NCBI GenBank assembly: GCA_034231615.1
Contig: CM067318.1
Span: forward strand, 35,125,382-35,189,381
DNA: 64,000 bases
DNA from: Meghimatium bilineatum
Taxonomy: Eukaryota > Mollusca > Gastropoda > Stylommatophora > Philomycidae
Reading direction: 5' to 3'
Of this stretch, positions 35,801-47,800 are shown piece by piece. Below the pieces are notes generated by a model. It did no database searches. It saw nothing but the letters and a program-made list of their open reading frames with translations, and was not told the DNA's origin. Position numbers and translations under genes: made by a program. The first letter of the stretch is position 1; each line of letters starts with the position of its first letter.

Positions 35801-38800
35801 GCACAACGCATTCCGTTCTCTGGATTACATCTTGCTAATCTGCAGGAGTTTGAGAACGAACGCAGAAGAAGAAGAAGAATATACTATAATCTAAACAGTG
35901 TGGATCTTTGCACCCACCTTCCCTATATGATTTGAGCAGACCTCATAAATCATATTGTTAAATTTTCACTTACTACTTAGCTTTCATTAAAAAAAAAGAC
36001 TTACTTGCAACCTGAAGTGAAAACAACATCATCAATTGCTAGAACTCCATCTGGACCTCCTGGTTGAGCTTGAATTATTAGCTGGAAGAGCGGGATATTG
36101 GCAACACTGGCTACCATCTGCTGCCAGTAAGTTCCAGGTTGTAGGTCAACCATGCTTAGAGTATTATCTGGCGGTCCATTACTATGACTTCGGACGGCCA
36201 CTGTAATTTTCTGACTGATTGTTGGCAACATTGCAAAGAACCTAATCTGTAAAAGAAATTCAACAACAAAAATGTAATTATATTTAGAGAAATAAATGAC
36301 CAGATTCGATTGTCATAATGCTTAAGTATGACAAATATTAATCAATGACAACAATGATGAACCCTCATCTTTCTTCAAATATGGGATATGATAACAGATA
36401 TATTAAATTGTTTAAATTTGTGTTGGTGTGATCCTTATTGTATAGCTGTCCATGTTGTATTTGGTAAGAATTTGTTATATCTGTTGTCATATCCCATCAA
36501 ATTTTCAACAAAATCCACTTCCATGATTAAATGTTTCCACATACATCATTGTCACCTTGAACTTTGTATTGTTTACATGTTAATAGTGTATCTAGTGCCT
36601 GTGTGGTGGTAACATTGTTTTTACGGTTTTTCACAGTTTCTTTTGTATATTCTTGAGAAAAATGTAACAGTTGAAATGTTGAAAATGTCTTGTTTATTGT
36701 CATTTGTATGTTTTCCCCTCATAATCCTTTATAATAATAGCGATAGTCCAAGTGATTCAAGTGAAACTTTAGTAAACCCTGTATTCTACCAAGTACTCTT
36801 CCCAATATTGGTACTTTCAAGGAAGAGTATGTCTGACAAAATGGAGAGTATTGCTGTAGCAAAACAAAAAAGTGATAAATACTATAATGAAGTAATAATG
36901 CTATTAACTATATTAATTATGTAACTTGAAAGAAGCTATGTAACTTGTAATCTATGAAAGAAACATACAGAAAAAAAATATCACATGTACAAGTACCAAC
37001 GAGTACCGGAACTTACTTTTTAAAGTGCATTGGAATATCTACTTTCTATCATACTGTGTAGTATTTCTGCAAGTTCAAACTGCGCTCTTCTTCTTCTTCT
37101 GCATTCATTCTCAAACTCCTGCGAGATCTCTTGTAGCAGAACAATGGCCGTACTAGATTTCCAGCAGGATGTAGTCCAGAGAATGGAAATGCGTTGTGTC
37201 GCCGTTTTATTTGCGCCAATGGCCCGACACATCCGTCTTCGGCGGGAAACTGCGCTCAATATTAGCGATTATAGTATTTACTGTTTTTAATAATCTACTT
37301 CTAACACACTGCCAGCATATAAAGTTACACATGTATGAATGTGTTACATGTGTTTATTGTACTGTTTTTTTTTCAACAGCGACAGTCGGTTTACAATGAT
37401 AGAATGTACATTTATTGCATCTATTTATAATAATTAATATCATTGGACATGGTAATTTGAACACACTTTAAATGAATGTAAATGCATTTTAAAATAAATC
37501 TTACTAATTTTCTCTTAGTTGGAATATGCTTTAGGAGTTCATCTCAATTCACATCTTGATTCTTGATTAGAAACTGACTTCACAGCATGTGGGACATTCC
37601 CATAAGTGCTCCGCCCTCTGTTCCAGCAGCCATCCCAGTGTATGTAGACTCAGAGTCCCAGTCAGGTGTTGATTGTGTGATCTTCAGGACTTTCCAAAAA
37701 TTTACTTTTCCTTCCCTCACCTCTAGATACTCCCATTTCTAACTTTGTATGTGCACATTCTCAGCCTCATTGACATCATCTGCATCTTGAAATGAATTTA
37801 TTACTGCCTTCATTAAGTCTACTTTATCTCTTCTCAGCAATGTGCCGTCTATCGCCACATTGCCTGCCAATAAGTTGGCTCTCTCATTTCCTCTGACCCC
37901 AGCATGACCAGGGCAGTATATCCATGTAATGCTCTGGACAATTGAGTTGTTCAATTAAGTCCCATCATTCTTTTCTCAGCATGAACTTTTCTATCTTGTG
38001 CAACATGCTTTGAGAGTCTGTGAGTATTACCGAGTCTGTTGATGTATCAGTTATCAACCAATTAAGTGCTGCTGTAACTCCCTCTATTCAATTCACATCT
38101 ACCTGTAATCACATTTGCCTGTTGTATTATTCATGCAACTGTGTTTACAAGAGCTATAGCAAAAAAGTATTGTATAGGATTTTAGCACATAGAATTTATG
38201 GCATATTGGAACATTAAAAAAAAATTACTTATTGTTATTATTATTATGATTGAGTTTTTGGTCATCGTCGATTACCATCATCATCATCATCGGAACATTT
38301 TCCAGTTTATTAAATTTCTTACTTGAAAGTATCCAAAAATGAGATACTCATATTCATTACATGGCAGAGAAGATCTTTTTGAAACATAAATGATAGACTC
38401 AGGATCATTAGTAGAGAAAATCATGTTGAAACATAAATGATACACTCATGATCATTAGTAGAGAAAATCATGTTGAAACATAAATGATACACTCATGATT
38501 TTTACTTAGTAGAGAAAATCTTGTTGAAACATAAATGATACACTCATGATCATTAGTATTGAAAATCATGTTGAAATATGCCACTTAAAATATAGTTATA
38601 TGCTTAAATAAGTAAAAGCTAATTCTTACCGCACATGAGTTAGTTGCCTCGAAAACTTGCGTAAGCAGCCATGCTTGGTCATTAACTCCACTGTTAGCTC
38701 CACCTCTCACAAATATATAGTGTCCACTATTAAGACCTGTGCTGTGATCTACTCCTTGAAGACCAGGTGGTATTGCCTGGCTCTGATCCCATCGTTGCCA

Positions 38801-41800
38801 GTCCAACTGGTCCTCTGTACTCTGAGAGAAGGTACCAAATGAGGTCTCGAAATCATTGTACATAAATGTGGAGCAAGAAGGGTCATTTTCATCAGAACCA
38901 TCTCCACAATCATCATCTTTGTTGCAGACTAAGTTGTTATCTATGCATGCTCCTGAGGCACAGTGAAATTCATTAGCGTTGCAAGTGCCTGGTTGTGGCT
39001 CAGTACAGTGTTTAAATTGAAGATTGTCTAAGGCAATCTGCCCAGAGAAATTTATAGATTCTGCTCTAGAAAATGAAAGAACAAATGGTGTTGTACGACG
39101 TCCAATACCAACGTATTCAGTCTGAAACCCTACAGAAGGCTGAGATGTCTGCCAAAGAACCTGTCCAGAAGCAACTGCTGTGTCCAATTTAAGCATGAGC
39201 GTTCCAGCTGCTGAACCTGCCATGTAATACTGAAATTCCAATGTACATCCAGCACTTGAACTACTGTAGCTCTTACTTTTCAATATTGCTGACTGACCAG
39301 TAGTGTTTCCAGCATTCATATCATTAATATAGGCATAACCATTATCTGTGCCATCTCCATCATAATTTGGACCTTTATTTCTGGGCACCGAGGCTGCTTC
39401 CCCTTGTTCCCAGTTGAATTTATCAAGAATGACTTCATGCCATGTGCACAGATCACTATTAAAGTTACATAAAGTGGATGTGTCACATTGACTCTCATCA
39501 CTTCCGTCAGTGCAGTCCCTATGAAAGTCGCAAACACTCTTAGCAGCAATACAACTGCCATCACTGACACATTGGAACTGTTGATTGCCACAAGGTTTAA
39601 AAGTAACTGGGGGTGCAGTTGAGGCTGTTTCTGTAGGTAATGGGGAAGGTGTTGCAGGTACAGGGACATTACATGAGGGACTAAAGATGACATCATCAAT
39701 AGAAAACTCTCTATATACACCTATTCCAGCAATGGCCTCAATAATGAATGTGTATGGTTCACTCAAAACTATAGAAGGCAAACTGTGCTTCACCCATGTA
39801 CCTGTATTGTTACCTGAGGGGATTGTGTCTTGAAGGACCCTGGCGCCTGATGCTGTAACTGTGTAGAAACTGATTGTTCCTGACTGCATATTTTCGATAT
39901 TATACCACAGTTGAATATTACATGATCCCTTAGGTTGAGGCATCTCAAAAGAAATGCTAGAAGAATTTGATGTTTGATAGGTCAATGATACCGATAAGTA
40001 ATGTCCATACACTGACCGTGTGGTATGGTCATTTGTGGGTAATTTGTCAAGATAAATAACAATTAAGTCTTCAGAATTTTCCAAACCCTGAGTAACATAC
40101 CAGTCAGCTGACCCTCCTACAGTATTTTTCCAGTTTCCCATTCCATTTTCAAATGTATTCTTACTATAATAATAGCACACTGGAGCATTCTCATCAGAGC
40201 CATCACAGCAGTCAGTGTTAAGATCACAGATCTGGTCTTGGCCAATACATTCACCATCAGAGCACTGCCACTCATTCACATTGCACTGTCTTTGAGGTGG
40301 AGATCCACAATTGACAAATCGAAGGTTATCAAGCAGCAAATATGATGTTGTATAATGACTGTAATCAAAGTATACAGAAAGTACCAATTGAAACTCAGAC
40401 GAACATGATGGAAGTGTCACTTCAGCTGTCTGCCACTCAGTAAGGGTGTATGGATTTGAACTATATGAATCATACTGCCATAACTGACTATCAAAGCCTC
40501 CAGCCCGCATACTCAATGTGAGTGTCCTAGGAAGATAGTTGGTCTTGTAAGAAAATGTAAAAACACATAATTTACTGGCCTTTGTGAAATATGGCGATAC
40601 CAGTGTTGGTCTCCAGCCTTTGCCTACAAGAAAATGTCCCAAATTTGTGCCAGGATTCACATCAACATCTGAATAGTTTGATGATGTATTAATTGACCAG
40701 ACACCTAGTGATCCCGCTACTGTCTGACCAGTCCAAAAACACGTTCCATTCTCAAAATCGCATACAGATGGGCATGAACGTTCATCAGTTCCGTCCTGAC
40801 AGTCATTGTTAAAGTCACACAAAGCTTGCACTGGCTTACATGTGTTGCCATCACACTGGAATTCCTTCCCTGCCTTACATATACCAGGATTGACTGTTGG
40901 CCGAAGTGGAGGTAATGTTACCAAGTCATGCATATGGCAGTCTGTAGTAAATGAAATATCGTCGATGCTAATATCTCCATTGTAGCCTAGTAATCTAACA
41001 GCTTCAATAATAACGCGGAAGCTTTGAGTTTCAATCAGTTTCACACTGGCTCTCTTCCACTCATCAACCTGAAAACTTGGTGCAGTCCATTTAAGAGAAC
41101 GTGATCCATTTTCTTTGGTTTCTGTATATACATTTAGGACATGTGTTGGTTCATTTCTCATGTGGTAGAAAAAGCGAATAGTGCATGTTGTTTGTGCAGT
41201 AGGGTAAAACACTGAACTTTTTATTCTTGCTGTGTCATTAGGCTGTTGACGCACTGATGTTGGAATGTACATATAATGACCAGAAGAATTGCCATAGGTA
41301 TGATCAGTGTCTGGAGCAACATCAGTTTTAGATGTACTACCACTGTATAAAATCCAGTCAAAGTCATCTGTATCATCCTGCATCCATCTGCAAGTTCCCC
41401 TCTCGAAGGTACACTGTTCATAGTTCAGACATTGACCAGCACGTTCATCTTCACCATTTAGACAATCTTTAGCCAAGTCACATAGAACATCACTAGATTT
41501 GCATTCACCTGTTGATGCACATCGGAAGTCTCCAGGATTACAAGTAGAATTACTTGTTCCACGCATGCATGAAGGGCTGAAAGAAATATCATCAAGAGCT
41601 GTGCCATTGCCCCGCAAAGGTGACTGAGATTGATATTCAAAAACAAGTCTAAAACCAGCAGCTCTAGATCCTATTCCAACAGTAATCATACTCCATGAAT
41701 GGTATAGAAAGTTTGAGCTCCACAGATATGAATCTGAGTGGCTATATTTTGTAACTCCATTTGGATACAGATAAAGGTATATAGTTGCTGAGTTACTTGA

Positions 41801-44800
41801 TTGGAAATAGAAATACATTTCACAGTCTTCTTCTGTGGCTCCTAGAACAGGACCCTCCAAGAAGGCAGAGCTGGCATAGCCGGTATTTGTAGATCGCACA
41901 GCCATGTACCAACCTCCACTTGTTGAGCCTAAGGTGTGATCAGTTTTTGGTTTGTATAGTACATCCTGTGAAGTAGTGTTTATTCTATCCCAGAAGTACA
42001 TACTAGGACTTTGGTCATTCCACCCACAGGATGATTTCTCAAAAGTACAAGCTCCACAGGCAGCTTCCTCATCTGATTTGTCTGCACACTGATATATAAA
42101 GTCACAGACTTGTGTTATTGGGATACAGCTGCTTTTATCATTGCACTGCCACTTGCTAGAATCTCCACAAAGATTTGGAGTTGTGGTCACAACTAATGGA
42201 GCTGAAGTAGCCAAAGCAACATTGCTAACCACACAATCAGGAGAAAACACTATATCATCAATGGCTATATCTCCATATGGACCACTTCCTCTTACTGCCT
42301 CAATAACTACCTGGAAAAAGAAGCTACTACTTAGGTGTATTACATTTTGCTGCCAGAAGTTACCCTTTTCTCCAGTTTCAGTTAAAACTGTTGACAGTGG
42401 CCCATTCAAGGTAGTCCTAGTATAAACTCTCAGAACATCAATATCAGTACCATACATGTCTGTGAATAAGCTCATCACACAAAGACTTGTGGGTTTGAAA
42501 ACGGGACTCACTAACCATGCTTTATCACCTGGCATTCTAGGAGATGATGTTTCTATATAAAGATAGTGTCCAGAAGGTAAAGAAGTTGTATGATCTATAC
42601 GTGGTCCTGTATTTGAAGTGTAGGCATTACTATAAACCTTATGGTCTCCAAGTGACCAGTCAAAATCATCTAAATAAGTTTCTTGTGTCCAGTCACACAT
42701 GTCACTCTCAAAAGAACAGCGATGATAAGTAGAGCAAATATCTTGGTTTTCATCAGAACCATCTCCACAGTCATCAGCAAAATTACAAACTAAGACAGGG
42801 TCTATACAAGCTGTGTTATTGCATTTGAAGGTGTTTCTGCCAATACAGCTAGTCTGAGGATTAGGGAAATCACAATTTCTGAAAGTGATATCATCAATGG
42901 CTATATCGCCAATAACATTGTAAGTTCGTATTCCACTAAATGTTACAACAAATGGGGTTTGTGATCTTCCAAGAGGTACAACTTGTTGCTGCCATCTGTC
43001 ACCATTATTCAATGTTGTTGACCAGAGAGTATATGTTTGTAGCCCTTTTGTCATTTCTACATACAAAGTTCCAATGTTTGTCCCCATCATGTGGAAGTAA
43101 AATACCAGCTCACATGTTGGTGAAGATCTGCCTAGAAGAGGACTTTGTAGTTCAGCTGTTTGATACATGCCTCTACTAGCAGCTACATATAGATAGTAGC
43201 CTAAAGATGTGCCTTTGGTGTGATCAGCGGATGGGCCAGTGTTTTGATGAGAAGTGATACCACTGTTCAATTTCCAAGTGAATGCGTAACCAGTTAAATT
43301 TTTCCACAAGCAGGTGTTGTTACTGAAGGTATGCGAATCAAAGTCACAATTGTAGCCACATCCTAATTCATCTGCTCCATCGCTGCAGTCATTATGGAAA
43401 TTACACTTCTGTGCTAAGGTCACATATATTTTATCTGCTGAGCAATAGAATGTTTTTCGTGATGGATCAGTCTCAGGATTTGAATCACATGAACCTACTT
43501 GGATTGCTAAGTCATCTAGTGTTATAATGCTGTGTTCTGGCGCTCCCACTTTGCCATCAATCACTAAGTTAAAATCAGTTGTGACAGGTCCAACTGTTAT
43601 TCTATTCAATGTCCAATCAGTGGTTCTATTTCCAATAGACCACAGATTTGTGGAAGTGCCATTTGGCTGAAACATCATGTTTACACTCAATGTACCCAGT
43701 TGGAAACCACCACCACTCATGTAGTACCAAAGGTTCAAGCAATAAGTACTGTTACTTCTAAGACGAGGTGAAATGAGTGAGGCATGCTGATTTGTTTGCC
43801 TAGGAGGTGCACTGTTCAAAAACAAATATCCTCCATAGTCTGTTCCTAAAGTATGATCAACTTGTAATATAATGTTATCATAACCTTTGCCTCTCATCCA
43901 ATCAAAATCATCCCCTATCTTAGTATTAGACCAAGAACACATTTCTTCTTCAAAGTCACATGAACCAAGGCCAGGACACAGCCCATCAAGCAGCAAAATG
44001 TCGTCAATAGCCATGTCACTGTACATTCCATTACCAACAACTCCCTCAAATATTATGTAGTAAGGTAAACTGCTGGTCACTGTAACCAGCGCTAGTTGCC
44101 AGTCAACACCTTGTGGTCCAGATAGAGACCAAATATGAGTTGCAGAACTGTCTGATGATCCTTGTGGCTGTTGCAGAACATTAAGAGTCCCCATAGTCTG
44201 CCCATTCATGGAGTACCAGAAAGACAAGCAAGAGCCAAATGTTGGATTGAACAGATTTGTTTGCAATCTGGCTTTGTTTCCTTTACTACGTGGAGGTGAT
44301 GATTCTATATATGCATAATGTCCTTCAGGAGTTTGGAATGTATGATCTGATGTTGGTCCTGTTGAACTGGTATTTGTTGAAGCTGTATTGCTGAGCCAAT
44401 CAAAATCATCTGTCTGTAGTTGAGTATAAGAACATAATTTATTATCCTCAAAGTCACACATATTCGGTGATGGACAACTGCCATCATTCTTAGAGAAGTC
44501 GTCTACTGCTATGTCACCAGCATCCCCAGATCCTCTTACAGCTTCTACAGTGATGTTTGCCCTACCACCAACATCTTTAATGTAAACTTGTGCATATTTC
44601 CATTCTGGTCCCTGTGTTCCAACTCTTGTCCATAACAATTCTTTTCTGAGATCAGTGAGAGATGTTACATAGATACTGAGGCGGTTGATATCAGCTCCAT
44701 ACATGTAGTACCAGAATTTAAAGCACATTCCTATAGTTTTTGTTATGCTAACTGTAGGACTAATCAATCTGGCAGTGGAATTTGGAGGTACGCCAGACAC

Positions 44801-47800
44801 TTCTGTGTATATATAATGCCCATTGTCATTACTTAAAGTATGATCTGAAGGAGGACCTGTGTCAACTCTGCTTGTGGGGCCTTGTTGCCATCTCCAGTCC
44901 ATATTATCTGTTTTATCTTGTATCCAAAGACAATAATAGTGTTCTTCAAAATCACAGTCAAGAGTTGATGGTGGATATGTCACTGGCAATGGACTAGCTG
45001 AGCTCATTGGATTACTAGACACACTACTACAAGGATAGTTGTTGTAAACAATATCATCGATGGCTATGTCACCAGTGAAGTCTCCACCATAGGTCCCTTC
45101 AAATCCAACCTCAAATGTTGTTCTAGACACAATATCAATAATGCCATGTAGCCACAGATTTCCTTGATTTCCAGAAAGAGTCCAAATATTGTGACGAGCA
45201 CTAGAGGTAGTGTTTTTATTGTAAACATTCAGAGTGCCAATTGAAGAACCATACATATGGTACCAAAACTGTAGACAACCTCCATTTGTAGCAGGAATTG
45301 GCTCACTTTGCAGCAATGCATTGTCTCCAAGACTGTGAGTTCCAGAGGTCTCAATGTATAAATAGTGTCCATCTTCAGTTCCTTTAGTGTGGTCTACTTG
45401 TGGTCCAGTGCCATCAGATTCTGTGCCTGCACTGTCCAGCAGCCAGTCAAATTTATTACCTTGTTCAATATTGATAAAACCACACAGACCATTTTCAAAG
45501 TCGCAAGATGCTAAAGCAGGACAAACACCATTATCAATTTCAAGATCATCAATAGCAATGTCACTTGCATAGGAAGTTCCCACAATTCCTTCAAATTGGA
45601 TCTGATAAGGTACGGACGTGGCATGAATATTCACAAGAGCTCTCTTCCACAATTTTTCTTGGGACCCTTGAAGACTCCATATATTAACATGAGTTGAGTT
45701 TCTTTGATCTCGTCTATAGACATTCAGTGTTCCAATTCCACTTCCATACATGTAGTACCAAAATTTCAAACAGCCAATATAAATGTATTGTTGAATGGTT
45801 TTGGTGATAATGGCATTATCATTCATTCTCCTACCAGATGCTTCAATGTATGCATACTTTCCAATTGAAGAGCCAAATGTATGGTCTGTGAATGGCCTAT
45901 TTCCTAATGAGCCTATACTGCCACTGCCTCGGGACCAGTCAAAGACATCAGTTGTTTCTTGGGTGAATGAACAAAATCCATCATCAAATGTGCAGTATGG
46001 GAGCTCAGGGCATGAACCCAATATCGTGGTTATATCATCCAGGGCAATATCACTTAAATAACCTCTGCCAACAATACCCCGGAATATCAATGTATATTCT
46101 TGACTGATGTTAATGAAGACATTCTGTCCTATCCAGGCATTTTGTTGAGTGCCACTCTTTGACCATAAAGTGCTCTCACTTGTTGGATATCTAGCAATTA
46201 ACTGAAGGCTTCCCATTTCTGATCCATGCATGAAATACCAGAAAGTGAGACAATAACCAGCTTCAGCTGTTGGGGATAGCAGAGGACTCATCAAGTCTGC
46301 AGTATCATTGAGCTTTCTTGGATATGAGCTTTCAATATAGATGTACTCATTGCCTAAATGGGCACTAGGTGGTCCAGTATCTTCAGTTGGAGTACTACCA
46401 CTATTCAGAGTCCAATCAAAAACATCAGAACCTGACTGGCTCCACTGGCATAAATTTTTTTGTTCAAAATCACATGCAAGAGCTGGTGAGGCCTGCTTCG
46501 GGTTGCAATTTATAAACTGTACATCATCAATGGAAGCAAAGTCACTACCTGTTGAAGATCCAGATGCATCATAAACAATATCAATTTGAGCTCCTTGGGG
46601 TAACTGACCCACACCCATATTGCGTCCTATATAAACAAAGGCATATCTCCAAATTACGCTAGTTACATAAGTCGGGAATGACCATATTTGGGTCCTGACC
46701 CCATAAACAGGAACATAGACAGAAAGATTACCCGATGTGAGATGGAAAGCAAAGGTCATTATACAGGCTGATGACATAGCACCCAGTGGATGAGAACGCA
46801 GAATGGTTGGCCCTGGTGTGAGTCCAAAATCTGGGGCAATGTAAATGTAGTGCCCTGCTGAAGTACCAGGTTTGGTGTCTACAGTAGGTCCAACTATACC
46901 CATCACAGCTTGTGTGCTTAATGACCACTTCAAATGTCCAGTGCTGGCATAAAACCATCCACACATTCCATACTCAAATGTGCATGTTGCACAAATGACT
47001 TCTTCTGACCCATCTCTGCAGTCTAAGATAAAATCACAGACCTTACTCGAGTCAATACATTCCCCACTTGAGCACTGAAACTGGGAAGAGTTACAATTAG
47101 CTGGTGTCATTCTCTGAGTTGTAACAGGGTATCCAGGTGTTGGAAGAGTAGTTCCTGCTGGTACAAGCTTACATCCAGCAGAAATTGAGACATCATCAAT
47201 GGCCATGTCACCATGGAAAGAACTTCCAACAGTACCTTCAATAATAATTTGAAAATTCTTTGTGCTGTTTAGAGGCAAGACGTCTCTGGCCCAGAAGTCT
47301 TGATCATAGTTTTGTCTTGTAAACAGTAATGTTGGATATCCTCCTTTCTCAGTGGCTATGTAAATATTCAAGGAACCCATGCTGTCTCCATACATATGAT
47401 AGAAGAATGATAAGTGGCAGTCATCACTAACTTGTGCTGGGCTAATGACAGGACTAAGCAGACGAGCTTTCTGACCAGCTTTTGCTGGTGTCGATGTTTC
47501 CAGGTATAGATAGAATCCAGTATCAAGGCCTGTGCTGTGATCTACATTGGGGCCTGTATTAGGAGAGCCAGTTTTGCCTGCATTCCGTGTCCAGTTAAGA
47601 TCATCAGTGACATCTTGTGTCCACAAACATAACCCTGTCTCAAAGTTGCACTGAGTTGCAGATTTACAATTAGACTCATCAGAGCCATCTCCGCAGTCAT
47701 CGGTCAAGTCACACTTGAATATTTTATTATAGCAGACATGGTTAGCACACTGTAGCTGGTTATTCTGACACGTAGCGGAAGTTGGTGGTAGACCACAGTT

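Noticed and set aside
39316-39720. Other frames inside the giant exon (for example a 134-codon minus frame, and plus frames throughout)
   Set aside because: Shadows of the 3,115-codon coding frame.
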